Assembly (NCBI RefSeq): GCF_017183135.1
Contig: NZ_JADDXW010000012.1
Span: 62,001 to 126,000, forward strand
From: Aurantimonas marina
Lineage (GTDB): Bacteria; Pseudomonadota; Alphaproteobacteria; Rhizobiales; Rhizobiaceae
Reading direction: 5' to 3'
Length of the DNA stretch: 64,000 nucleotides
Positions 35,937 through 44,368 of this stretch are shown piece after piece. Position numbers and translations under genes: made by a program. Every line of letters begins with the position of its first letter. The stretch's first letter is position 1. The notes beneath the pieces are model-generated. The model saw nothing but the letters and a program-made list of their open reading frames with translations, ran no database searches and was not told where the DNA came from.

Positions 35937-35970
35937 CGCGCCCGGGTCCGAATGGTCGGAGCCGGGCGCG
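35937..35970 (+). terminator. Long stem-loop after ttrA
   Basis: CGCGCCCGG at 35937-35945 pairs with CCGGGCGCG at 35962-35970, and TCCGA (35947-35951) pairs with TCGGA (35956-35960) around the loop ATGG; only one G/G mismatch interrupts. It begins 46 bases after the ttrA stop. There is no U tract, so it is a Rho-type or mRNA-stabilising structure. Confidence 0.6.
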
Positions 35971-36059
35971 GCAACATATCGAAACTTCACGGCGAAACCG
36001 ACTGCGGATCGACATTTCATCGAGCCCGCACATGGCAGCCCTGGAATTTGACTTGAAAA

Positions 36060-36401
36060 ATGACCGTTAATTCATCCGGAAATCCCGCCACGCAACGAAA
36101 CTCGACAGCCGCCGTGGAATTGCTTCGCATCCTCGCGAACGAGCGGCGGCTTATGATCGTCGGCGAGTTGGTCAAGCGGCGGGAGGTGAACGTCAGCGCG
36201 CTTGCCCGAACGGTCGGACTATCGCAATCCGCCCTTTCCCAGCACCTGGCCAAGATGCGGGCGGCGGGAGTGGTCACATGTCGACGGGACGGCGCCACCG
36301 TCAGGTACAGCCTCGCGAACCCGCAGATCACGGAGTTGCTCATCACACTCCAAAGTCTCTTCGCCAGCCTGTTGGCCGACAGAGACACCAGCGTGGGTTG
36401 A
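36060..36401 (+). CDS. ArsR-family regulator with a single cysteine
   Basis: A 113-residue winged-helix protein of the ArsR/SmtB fold: AVELLRILANERRLMIVGEL (helices before the HTH), VGLSQSALSQHLAKMRAAGVV (recognition helix) and CRRDGATVRYSL (wing). The only cysteine is Cys74 in the wing start, so it lacks the two-cysteine persulfide sensor of BigR/SqrR found in the protein at 41157. Its ligand is unknown. It follows ttrA on the same strand and converges on the RND pump gene. It might control ttr, the transporter pair or the pump. Confidence 0.88.
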   Translation: MTVNSSGNPATQRNSTAAVELLRILANERRLMIVGELVKRREVNVSALARTVGLSQSALSQHLAKMRAAGVVTCRRDGATVRYSLANPQITELLITLQSLFASLLADRDTSVG

Positions 36402-36534
36402 CCCGCGCTTCCGCGAGGTTTCAGCGGACGTTACACTAACCCGCGGCCCTCGGAGCATCGCACGAAGTATGCGTGGGACTGATCGCCGTGATGTTGCAGT
36501 GCCCGGATCGCAGTTGCGCTTCGCCGATGATGAA

Positions 36535-39500
36535 TCAGCCGGGTGTCGCGGCGTTCGGCTCTGTGTCCTCCACGGGGATCTTGGAGGAGCGCCCGCCCCT
36601 CAGCGCCACGTAGATCGCCGGGATGACCAGAACGGTCAGCACCGTGGATGACGCAAGCCCGAACAGCAACGAGATCGCCAGCCCCTGAAAAATCGGGTCG
36701 GTCAGGATCACGCCCGCGCCGATCATGGCGGCGAGCGCGGTCAAAAGGATCGGCTTGAAGCGGATCGCGCCGGCTTCCAAGAGCGCGTCGGCGAGCGGGC
36801 GGTCCGGGTGGCGGGTGTGGCGAATGAAATCGACCAGCAAAATGGAATTGCGCACAATGATGCCGGCGAGCGCGATGAAGCCGATCATCGACGTCGCCGA
36901 GAACGGCGCCGCGAACAGCCAGTGGCCGAACATGATCCCGATGAAGGTAAGCGGAATCGGCGTCAGGATGACCAGCGGCAGCTTGAAGGAGCTGAACTGG
37001 GCGACGACGAGAATGTAGATGGCGAGAATCGCCACCATGAACGCCGCGCCCATATCCCGGAAGGTCACCCAGGTGACCTCCCATTCACCGTCCCACAGAA
37101 GGGTCGGTTGGCTCTCGTCATCCGGCTGGCCGTTGAACGCGATGACCGGCTTGGGCAGGTTGCCCCAGTCGGCCTTTTCGATCGCGTCGGCCACGGCCAG
37201 CATGCCGTAAATCGGCGCTTCGAACGTGCCGGCGAGTTCCGCCGTGACCATTTCCGCGGCCCGCCCGTTCCGACGGAACACCGGGAACGACGCCGGCTCC
37301 CGCGTGATCGAGACGACGTCGCCGAGTTCCACGATGCCCCGGTCTCCCGGCAAGGCATTGGCGGGGACGGGCGTGGCGAGCGCGCGCTCGTCGAGCCGCT
37401 GATCGCCTTTCGCCATCGCGATCGTTATCGGGATCGGCTGACGTCCCTCGCCGCGATGCGAATACCCCACCGTGTTGCCGGAATAGAGCGCGCGAAGCGT
37501 GTCGTAGATATCCCCCTGCTCGACCCGGTAATATTCGAGATTGTCCTGATCGATACTGGCGCGGGCGCGCGTGGCCTGGACACCGTAGGAATCATCAATG
37601 TCAACGATGAACGGCACCGAGGCAAAGATCTCGCGCACCTTCTGCGCCACGGCCCGGCGCGTCCGCGCATCGGGGCCGTAGATCTCGGCCAGCAGCGTGG
37701 CGAGTACCGGCGGGCCGGGCGGCGGCTCCACCACCTTGACGCTCGTACCTTCGGGCAGGTCGAGCCCGTCGAGGCGGCTGCGAATGTCCAGGGCGACGTC
37801 GTGGCTGGTCCGGTCGCGCTCGCCCTTGGGAAGAAGGTTCACTTGAACGTCTCCCATCTCCGCCGACGCTCGCAGGTAGTAATGCCGGACAAGGCCGTTG
37901 AAGTTGAACGGCGCCGACGTCCCGGCATAGGTCTGGAAGGAGACGACCTCGGGGATCGGGGACATCCGCTCCACCATGGCCTGCAGCGCGCGGTCGGTAT
38001 CCTCGAGCGTCGAGCCCTCCGGCAGATCGACCACGACCTGGAGGTCGCTCTTGTTGTCGAAGGGCAGAAGCTTGACGGTGACGTCCTTGGTATAAAGCAG
38101 CGTCAGCGAGGCCAGCGTCGCCACGCCCACAATGACGAGAAACAGCCAGGACCGCGCCCGCGTCTTCAGGATCGGGCGCGCGACCGCCATGTACGCGCGG
38201 CCGAGACGTCCGATCGCGTCGTGACCGCCGTTCGAATCGCCGTGCCCGCCCTTGCCGCCGAGCTTGAGCATCAGCCAGGGCGTCAGCATCACCGCGACGA
38301 AGAAGGAAAACAGCATCGCCGCCGAAGCGTTGGCGGGAATCGGGCTCATATAGGGGCCCATCAGCCCGGAGACGAAGAGCATCGGCAGAAGCGCCGCCAC
38401 CACCGTCAATGTCGCCACGATGGTCGGATTGCCAACCTCGGCCACGGCTTCGATCGCCGCCTGGGCACGGCTGCGATCATCCTTCATGGCCCAATGGCGG
38501 GCGATGTTCTCGATCACCACGATCGCATCGTCGACCAGGATGCCGATCGAGAAGATCAGCGCGAAAAGACTGACGCGGTTGAGGGTGTAGCCCATCAGCC
38601 ATGAGGCGAAGAGCGTCAGCAGGATCGTCGTCGGGATCACGACGGCCACGACCATCGCCTCGCGCCAGCCGATCGCGAAGGCCACCAGCACGACGATCGA
38701 AATAGTCGCCAGACCGAGATGAAACAGCAGTTCGTTGGCTTTTTCGTTGGCCGTCTCGCCATAGTTGCGCGTGATCGTCATCTCGACATCCGCCGGGAAT
38801 ATCTGGCCGCGCACCTGTTCCAGGCGATGGACGATTTCTTCCGCGATGACCACGGCGTTGGTTCCCGCCCGTTTGGCGATCGCCAGGGAGACCGCTGGCA
38901 CGCGCTCCAGATCCTCTCCGCTCCTGCGCACCGCGGTCACCCGCGTCTCGTTCGGGTCCGTGGCGAGCACCACATCGGCGACGTCGCGCACATAGACCGG
39001 ACGGCCGTCGCGGGCGGTGAGCAGCAGATTGCCGATTTCCGGAAGCGTCTGCAGCGTCTGCCCGGCGACAAGAACCTCTTGTTGACCGCCTCCGCGGATC
39101 AATCCTGCCTGGAAGGAGCGGTTGGCTCCCTGAATCTTGCCGGTGAGTTGCTGCAGCGTGATTCCGTAGAGCGACAGCCGCTCGGGATCCGGCTCGATCC
39201 TGATCTCTTCGGGCTGCTGTCCGACGATGTAGGTCAGGCCGATATCGGGAAGCTTGGACAGTTCGACCTGGAGTTCGCGCGCAAGCCGTGTCAGGCCGTT
39301 GGCCGTCCAGCGTTCGGCAGCCTCGGCTGTCGGCGTCAAGGTAACGACGGCGATGGCGACGTCGTCGATGCCACGCCCGACGATGAGCGGTTCCGGGATG
39401 CCGACCGGGATACGGTCGAGATTGGCGAAAACCTTGTCATGAACCCGCAGGATCGCCGAATCCGCGCTGGTGCCGACCTTGAACCGCGCGGTGACAAGGG

Positions 39501-39780
39501 CACCGTCGTCCTGCGTCTGGGAATAGACGTGCTCGACGCCGTTGATGCTCTTGACGATGGTTTCCAGCGGCTCGGTGACAAGCTTGACTGCATCTTCCGC
39601 CTTGAGCCCGTCCGCACGCACACGGATATCGACCATCGGCACCGAGATTTGAGGCTCTTCCTCGCGCGGGAGGGAAACCAGCGCGACCAATCCGAGCGCA
39701 AAGGCCGCGAGCAGGAAGAGCGGCGTCAGCGGCGAGTTGATGAAGCTCTTGGTCAGGCGACCGGCGATGCCGAGATTCAT
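36535..39780 (-). CDS. RND-family efflux transporter, inner-membrane permease
   Basis: A 1081-residue AcrB/HAE-type transporter. The first helix is followed by the FSLPREEEPQIS-like SLPREEEPQISVP segment. Two periplasmic porter regions and the helix set with FALIFSIGILVDDAIVVIEN (proton-relay acidic residues) and VAALLPMLFVSGLMGPYMSP are clear, as is the second-half GIIVRNSILLVDFI. It exports small molecules by proton antiport with an adaptor and outer-membrane protein; no outer-membrane factor gene is present. Its ATG overlaps the adaptor stop by four bases (ATGA). RND pumps linked to BigR/SqrR-type regulons occur in other alphaproteobacteria, and this context suggests export of a sulfur-related toxin. 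Confidence 0.93.
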   Translation of the reverse strand: MNLGIAGRLTKSFINSPLTPLFLLAAFALGLVALVSLPREEEPQISVPMVDIRVRADGLKAEDAVKLVTEPLETIVKSINGVEHVYSQTQDDGALVTARFKVGTSADSAILRVHDKVFANLDRIPVGIPEPLIVGRGIDDVAIAVVTLTPTAEAAERWTANGLTRLARELQVELSKLPDIGLTYIVGQQPEEIRIEPDPERLSLYGITLQQLTGKIQGANRSFQAGLIRGGGQQEVLVAGQTLQTLPEIGNLLLTARDGRPVYVRDVADVVLATDPNETRVTAVRRSGEDLERVPAVSLAIAKRAGTNAVVIAEEIVHRLEQVRGQIFPADVEMTITRNYGETANEKANELLFHLGLATISIVVLVAFAIGWREAMVVAVVIPTTILLTLFASWLMGYTLNRVSLFALIFSIGILVDDAIVVIENIARHWAMKDDRSRAQAAIEAVAEVGNPTIVATLTVVAALLPMLFVSGLMGPYMSPIPANASAAMLFSFFVAVMLTPWLMLKLGGKGGHGDSNGGHDAIGRLGRAYMAVARPILKTRARSWLFLVIVGVATLASLTLLYTKDVTVKLLPFDNKSDLQVVVDLPEGSTLEDTDRALQAMVERMSPIPEVVSFQTYAGTSAPFNFNGLVRHYYLRASAEMGDVQVNLLPKGERDRTSHDVALDIRSRLDGLDLPEGTSVKVVEPPPGPPVLATLLAEIYGPDARTRRAVAQKVREIFASVPFIVDIDDSYGVQATRARASIDQDNLEYYRVEQGDIYDTLRALYSGNTVGYSHRGEGRQPIPITIAMAKGDQRLDERALATPVPANALPGDRGIVELGDVVSITREPASFPVFRRNGRAAEMVTAELAGTFEAPIYGMLAVADAIEKADWGNLPKPVIAFNGQPDDESQPTLLWDGEWEVTWVTFRDMGAAFMVAILAIYILVVAQFSSFKLPLVILTPIPLTFIGIMFGHWLFAAPFSATSMIGFIALAGIIVRNSILLVDFIRHTRHPDRPLADALLEAGAIRFKPILLTALAAMIGAGVILTDPIFQGLAISLLFGLASSTVLTVLVIPAIYVALRGGRSSKIPVEDTEPNAATPG

Positions 39781-40790
39781 GGCAGCACGATCCGGTCGCC
39801 CTCGCGCAGGCCGCTCAGGACTTCGATTCTTTCGCTTCCGTCGAGCACGACCCTGTCGCCCAGGATAACGGCCACATCAAGCGGGTCCGGTTCGGCTGCC
39901 AGGCGGACATAGTCCACGCCGTGGCGGGTGATCACCGCTTCCGGCGGAATGGTAATGGCATCCCGGCGACCGACGGGAATCCAGACCAAAGTCCGTTCGC
40001 CGACAAAGTAATCGCCGAGCCCCTCCACCTCGACATCGGCCTGAACCTTGCCCTCGGTAATTTCCGGATAGACTTGGACCAGGCGGCCTTCGCGCAGTTC
40101 CGGCGGATGGCCGTTGGCGGATCGCGACACCATTCGTTGACCGACCTTTACCGTGTCACCCTCGACGATGGCCGCCGCGTGGCGTTCGGGCAGTGACAGC
40201 CGGAGGAAATAGCCCCCGCCGGCGACGCGAGCGACCGTCTCGCCGGCCATGATGACCGAGCCCGGCGTCACCGGAATCGTCAGGATCCGACCCGATGCGG
40301 GCGCAAGAACCTTGCCTTCGCGCGAGGACTGCTCGATGACCGCACGGTCGGCCTCGGCGGCGGTGATCTGGTTGGTCAGGACATCCACCTGGGATTTGGC
40401 CTGATCAACGCGCGACTGTGGCGCGATCCCGCGCTTCAACAACTCCTGGGCACGGCTCAAATCGCTCCTGGCATTGGCCAGTTGCGATTGCAGCGCTCGG
40501 ATCTGCGCGTCGGCGGCATCAAGCTGAAGCGCGATCTTGTCGTCCACGACAAGCGCAATCTCCTCGCCCTTCTCCACTTGCACGCCTTCGTCGATGGAGA
40601 TCTGCCGCAGGGTCCCGCCGATGCGGGCCCGGGCGGGCACTACGTCGCGGCTCTCGACCTGACCGAAGACGGCCTTCGTTTCCTCGATCGTCTGCACGCG
40701 CACGACGAATTCCGCCGCGCCTGCGGCCGCGACCGACCACGACATTACGGCGGCAAGGATCATGAACCCTCCGGCCCGCAATGATTCCAT
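39777..40790 (-). CDS. RND efflux periplasmic adaptor (HlyD/AcrA family)
   Basis: A 337-residue membrane-fusion protein with a signal peptide ending near VAAAGAA. It has a lipoyl-like segment split by a helical hairpin (VEKGEEIALVVDDKIALQL ... GKVLAPASGRIL), a beta-barrel domain and a membrane-proximal end (VLSGLREGDRIVLP). It links the RND permease to an outer-membrane channel. ATG 40790 (MESLRAGGF) has GGAGA seven bases before it; ATG 40805 and TTG 40808 are in-frame alternatives. It follows the DUF2892 gene by 58 bases on the same strand, making a likely three-gene operon. Confidence 0.9.
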   Translation of the reverse strand: MESLRAGGFMILAAVMSWSVAAAGAAEFVVRVQTIEETKAVFGQVESRDVVPARARIGGTLRQISIDEGVQVEKGEEIALVVDDKIALQLDAADAQIRALQSQLANARSDLSRAQELLKRGIAPQSRVDQAKSQVDVLTNQITAAEADRAVIEQSSREGKVLAPASGRILTIPVTPGSVIMAGETVARVAGGGYFLRLSLPERHAAAIVEGDTVKVGQRMVSRSANGHPPELREGRLVQVYPEITEGKVQADVEVEGLGDYFVGERTLVWIPVGRRDAITIPPEAVITRHGVDYVRLAAEPDPLDVAVILGDRVVLDGSERIEVLSGLREGDRIVLP

Positions 40791-40848
40791 GAAAGGTCTC
40801 CGCATCAAAAGTTCGGGCTGACGGGCCGATCGAACGGCCCGCCTACCC

Positions 40849-41052
40849 TCAGGAAAAAGCGCAACCCGGCTTCACGCCGAGCTTTCTGAATGCGATGGCG
40901 GCGGGGCAGAAGCCGGTGAACGAGGACTGAATCAGATTCAGGCCGACGAAGACCGTCAACAGATGCCAGTACGGAGAAACATACACCCCGAGCGCCACCG
41001 ACAGCAGGACCATCATTCCCGCGAAGGACAATACCACACGATCGAGCGTCAT
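40849..41052 (-). CDS. DUF2892 family small membrane protein
   Basis: A 67-residue protein with two hydrophobic helices: MTLDRVVLSFAGMMVLLSVAL and a second with HLLTVFVGLNLIQSSFTGFCP. The FTGFCPA motif and the end GVKPGCAF carry the cysteines typical of DUF2892/YgaP-membrane-domain proteins, which accompany rhodaneses and persulfide-handling genes. ATG 41052 follows AAGGAGA; the frame upstream is open to 41133 without resemblance. It is divergent from the BigR-like regulator gene and first in the pump operon. Confidence 0.9.
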   Translation of the reverse strand: MTLDRVVLSFAGMMVLLSVALGVYVSPYWHLLTVFVGLNLIQSSFTGFCPAAIAFRKLGVKPGCAFS

Positions 41053-41131
41053 CTTCGTCTCCTTTGTCAACAGCCGGGCCACGCCCGCACCCTCCGAAAT
41101 CCGAGGGCTTCCCACTGGGGTTGCATCTAAC

Positions 41132-41152
41132 ATTCAAATTCCTTAAATTCAA
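41132..41152. promoter_or_regulatory. AT-rich repeat at the divergent BigR-like promoter
   Basis: Two ATTCAA hexamers (41132-41137 and 41147-41152) spaced 15 bases apart lie in an AT-rich stretch just before the regulator ATG at 41157 and 80 bases before the divergent DUF2892 start. The position suits autoregulation. The consensus is not exact for known BigR sites. Confidence 0.4.
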
Positions 41153-41156
41153 GATC

Positions 41157-41561
41157 ATGAAAGTAGATGACTTGATTCAGGCCTCGGAAGAAGCGGCGGA
41201 TCTGATGGGCAGCCTGTCCCATCCGCAACGCTTGCTCGTGCTCTGCGCGCTGGCCGACGGGGAGAAGCCCGTGAGTCAGTTGCGCGAAGAGCTCGCGATC
41301 GACCAGGTGCCGATGTCCCAGCAGCTCATGCGGCTGCGGGCCGATGGACTGGTCGAGGCGCGACGCGTCGGGACGACCGTCTACTATAAGATTGCTCGGA
41401 GCGAACTCCTGCTGGTCATCGAAGCGTTGCAGAAGGCGTTCTGCCCGGATCCGGCTCTCAAGCCTGGCCGGTCCAGCCGCGCGTGCGGTGAGACTAAGGT
41501 AGCCATGGCGGCTGCCGTTAGGTCTCGGCCGCTTCCTCGCCGATCCCGGACGAAGTCCTGA
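41157..41561 (+). CDS. bigR: BigR/SqrR-type ArsR regulator (persulfide sensor)
   Basis: A 134-residue ArsR-fold repressor. SLSHPQRLLVLCALADGEKP and VPMSQQLMRLRADGLVEARR are the HTH region. Cys30 and Cys96 are 66 residues apart, the same spacing as the redox pair in BigR (42/108) and SqrR (41/107), which form a polysulfide bridge on sensing persulfide. A third Cys110 lies in a basic C-terminal tail. It probably represses the divergent pump operon and the downstream MBL, rhodanese and permease genes until sulfide or persulfide builds up. No clear Shine-Dalgarno site precedes ATG 41157. Confidence 0.87.
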   Translation: MKVDDLIQASEEAADLMGSLSHPQRLLVLCALADGEKPVSQLREELAIDQVPMSQQLMRLRADGLVEARRVGTTVYYKIARSELLLVIEALQKAFCPDPALKPGRSSRACGETKVAMAAAVRSRPLPRRSRTKS

Positions 41562-41741
41562 TGGCCCACGGAACGTTGGCGCCCCTCCCAGCGGCCACGC
41601 TGGACGCCGGCTCGGCTGCCCAACCCCTATCGTCGGGAGTGCGGCTGGGGACGTCGGACGTATCCGGGCAAGAAATCCGCCCGCGCTGACAGTTTCGCGG
41701 AACGCTTCACCCCCCCTGAATCTGGAAAGGAAAGGTATTCA

Positions 41742-42650
41742 ATGACGCTCACGCGACATAGCCCATCCCGCGGCAAGGGAAGTCCCGACATCTGGGGCTT
41801 CTACGAGGAAGACACCGGCTCCGTTCAATATGTCTGCGCCGACCCGACTACGCGAAAAGCAGCGTTGATCGATGTCGTGCTGAACTTCGACCCGAGCGAG
41901 GCGCAGACATCGACCGACGCCGCCGACGAGATTCTCGCCCATGTGCAAAGGGAAGGCCTGGACGTCGAGTGGATTCTCGACACCCATCCGCATGCCGACC
42001 ACATGATGGCATCGGCCTATCTGAAGGAGAAACTCGGCGCTCCTACCGCGATCGGGGCGAAGGTCAAGGAAATCGCCTCGCTCTGGGAAGGCCTCTACAA
42101 TTTGCCCGGCGGCTTCGATCCCGAGCGGGACATCGATGTCCTCTGGGACGACGGAGCGAGTTTCAAGATCGGCGAACTGGACGTCCGGGTGATGCTGTCG
42201 CCAGGCCATACGCTCGGCTCGATCACCTATGTCGCCGGCGACGCAGCCTTCGTCCATGACACGCTGATGTATCCCGACAAGGGCTCATCGCGCGCCGACT
42301 TTCCGGGCGGATCGGCGAAGGAGCTTTGGAACTCGATCCAGACGATCCTGGCACTTCCCGGCGACACGCGCCTGTTCGTCGGCCATGACTACGGGTCGGA
42401 CGAGCGCGACGGTCCGGCTTGGGAAGCAACGGTCGACGAGCACAAGCGCAAGAACGTCCACGTCAAGGACGGAACGTCGGAGAGCGACTTCGTCGAGACA
42501 CGCGAGAAGCGGGACCGCACCCTGCCACTGCCCGACCGGATGCTCCACGCGCTGCAGGTGAATTTGCGCGGCGGACGGCTGCCGCCCGCCGAAGGCGACG
42601 GGCACCATTATTTCAAGATTCCCGCAAACCGGTTCCAAGGGAGCAATTGA
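41742..42650 (+). CDS. MBL-fold persulfide dioxygenase-like hydrolase (Blh/ETHE1 group)
   Basis: A 302-residue metallo-beta-lactamase-fold protein. The iron-binding motif THPHADH has His82, His84, Asp86 and His87. Further ligands lie in SPGHTLGS and VGHDYGSDERD. The pattern and length match Blh, the beta-lactamase-like hydrolase of BigR operons that oxidises glutathione persulfide to sulfite in the cytosol. AAGGAAAGG precedes ATG 41742. The rhodanese gene starts on its last base. It lies 180 bases after the BigR-like regulator on the same strand. Confidence 0.9.
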   Translation: MTLTRHSPSRGKGSPDIWGFYEEDTGSVQYVCADPTTRKAALIDVVLNFDPSEAQTSTDAADEILAHVQREGLDVEWILDTHPHADHMMASAYLKEKLGAPTAIGAKVKEIASLWEGLYNLPGGFDPERDIDVLWDDGASFKIGELDVRVMLSPGHTLGSITYVAGDAAFVHDTLMYPDKGSSRADFPGGSAKELWNSIQTILALPGDTRLFVGHDYGSDERDGPAWEATVDEHKRKNVHVKDGTSESDFVETREKRDRTLPLPDRMLHALQVNLRGGRLPPAEGDGHHYFKIPANRFQGSN

Positions 42651-43030
42651 TGACCATGGGTATTAAAGACTTCATCGCCGCCGCGATGGCGACGGCAGGC
42701 TCGATCTCCCCGCGTGACGCGCACGGCGCCGATGCCGTCATTCTGGATGTGCGCGAGGCCGGAGAACTCGCGCAGACCGGCCGGGTCGCCGGGTCGGTGC
42801 ATGTCCCGCGCGGATTTCTGGAAGCGCGCGCCGATCCATCGGCGGAGACCGCACATGCCGGATTGACCGAGGCGCTGGACAAGAACCAGCCGGTCTACGT
42901 GCTGTGCGCATCGGGTGCCCGCGCCGCCATGGCCGCCAAGACACTCACCGCCATGGGCTACACCGCCAGGAGCATCGAGGGCGGCCTTAAGGGCTGGCGC
43001 GAATGCGGCCTGCCGGTCGAGACGTCCTGA
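42650..43030 (+). CDS. Cytosolic rhodanese-like sulfurtransferase
   Basis: A 126-residue single-domain rhodanese. VILDVREAGELAQTGRVAGS is the N-terminal motif, and Cys86 in YVLCASGARAAMAA is the catalytic persulfide site. It hands sulfane sulfur to glutathione or to the MBL dioxygenase encoded before it. ATG 42650 overlaps the previous stop by one base (TGATG); MGIKD at 42656 is an alternative. The open frame to 42419 is antisense-like extension inside the previous gene. Confidence 0.9.
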   Translation: MTMGIKDFIAAAMATAGSISPRDAHGADAVILDVREAGELAQTGRVAGSVHVPRGFLEARADPSAETAHAGLTEALDKNQPVYVLCASGARAAMAAKTLTAMGYTARSIEGGLKGWRECGLPVETS

Positions 43031-43110
43031 TTCCCGTCCGACCGTTGTAAAAGAAACCGGAAGCGCGAGCCCAGGTGGCCCGCGCTCCGCTGCCGCCGAA
43101 AGCTTGTCCG

Positions 43111-43899
43111 ATGGCCCTCGACCTCACCCAATATCTGCTCGGCGCCTTCTCGGGCTCGCTCGTCGGCTTCACCCTCGGCCTGTTCGGCGGCGGCGGTTCG
43201 ATTCTGGCGGTGCCGCTGCTGGTTTATCTCGTCGGCGTGCCCGGCGCGCATATGGCGATCGGCACGAGCGCCCTGGCGGTCGCGGTCAATGCCGGTGCCA
43301 ATCTGGTGAGCCACGCCCGCCACGGCAATGTGAAATGGCGTTGCGCTGCGCTCTACAGCGGCGCCGGCGTCCTCGGCGCTCTCGGCGGGGCGGCCGTTGG
43401 CAAGGCCATCGACGGGCGGCAACTGCTGTTTCTTTTCGCCATCCTGATGCTCGTCGTCGGAGTCTTGATGTTCCGCCGCCGCGGCGGTGCGGGCGATGCC
43501 TGTGCCGAATGCAATCGCGAGAACGCGCCGAAAGTGCTCGGCTTCGGCGCCGCCACCGGCGCGTTCTCGGGTTTCTTCGGCATCGGTGGCGGCTTTCTGA
43601 TCGTGCCGGGGCTGATCGCCTCGACCGGCATGCCGATCCTCAACGCGGTCGGCTCCTCCCTCGTCGCCGTCGCCTCCTTCGGCTTGACGACCGCTTTGAG
43701 CTACGCCTTTTCCGGTTACGTGCTCTGGACGCTCGCCCTCGTCTTCATCGGTGGCGGGATCGCCGGCGGTCTGGTCGGCGCCACCGCTGCACGCGCGCTC
43801 GCGGAGAAGAAGGGCGCGCTGAACACGGCTTTCGCCGGACTGATCTTCGTCGTTGCCCTCTATATGCTCTACAAGAGCGCCACCGCCTGGCTCGGCTAA
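43111..43899 (+). CDS. TauE/SafE family membrane permease
   Basis: A 262-residue permease with about eight hydrophobic helices in two similar halves: GFTLGLFGGGGSILAVPLLV and GAFSGFFGIGGGFLIVPGLI. A cytosolic loop carries RRRGGAGDACAECNRENAP. This family exports sulfite, sulfoacetate or related sulfur anions. The likely job here is removal of sulfite formed by the persulfide dioxygenase. ATG 43111 is used; a GTG at 43075 is in frame. It lies 80 bases after the rhodanese. Confidence 0.9.
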   Translation: MALDLTQYLLGAFSGSLVGFTLGLFGGGGSILAVPLLVYLVGVPGAHMAIGTSALAVAVNAGANLVSHARHGNVKWRCAALYSGAGVLGALGGAAVGKAIDGRQLLFLFAILMLVVGVLMFRRRGGAGDACAECNRENAPKVLGFGAATGAFSGFFGIGGGFLIVPGLIASTGMPILNAVGSSLVAVASFGLTTALSYAFSGYVLWTLALVFIGGGIAGGLVGATAARALAEKKGALNTAFAGLIFVVALYMLYKSATAWLG

Positions 43900-43950
43900 G
43901 CACCGCCCGGCCACGTTGCGGCAGCCTGAACCGGACAAGGAGATCATCCC

Positions 43951-44166
43951 ATGTTCAAATCCGCCAATATCGGCACCAACGATCGCATCCTGCGCATCGT
44001 CGTCGGTGTCGCCCTTGCACTCTATGCCGTCTACGGGCTGGCATCTGTTTGGCAGTGGGTGGCTTTCGCCGTTGCGGCGATCCTGATCATCACCGCGCTG
44101 GTCCGCTTCTGCCCCGCCTACGCCCTGTTCGGCGCCAGCACCCGCGGTGGTCGGAAGACTGATTGA
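43951..44166 (+). CDS. DUF2892 family small membrane protein
   Basis: A 71-residue protein with two hydrophobic helices and the motif VRFCPAYALFG. Its start MFKSANIGTNDRILRIVVG is typical of DUF2892 proteins. It is the second family member in the island and ends the plus-strand regulator-MBL-rhodanese-permease set. AAGGAGA stands before ATG 43951. The function is unknown; association with sulfurtransferases is consistent here. Confidence 0.92.
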   Translation: MFKSANIGTNDRILRIVVGVALALYAVYGLASVWQWVAFAVAAILIITALVRFCPAYALFGASTRGGRKTD

Positions 44167-44368
44167 CCACCTGATATCTGGGGCATGATCGCGAGGCGGT
44201 TGCGGCCGGCGAACCGGCTTGACCGGAAGAGATCAGGCGATCTTGGCTGGGGGACTTCTGGCGGTGTCTCCGCCTTCGCGCCTGTGGTCGCGAATACTCG
44301 GCCCGTCGATCGGGCCAGCCGCCGCTGGCAATCCGTTTTTCGTTTTCGTTGCAAGAAGAGGCACTCTC

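Noticed and set aside
36808-38604. A 598-codon plus-strand ORF opposite the RND permease
   Set aside because: Arg/His/Asp-rich antisense shadow; the RND reading is unambiguous.
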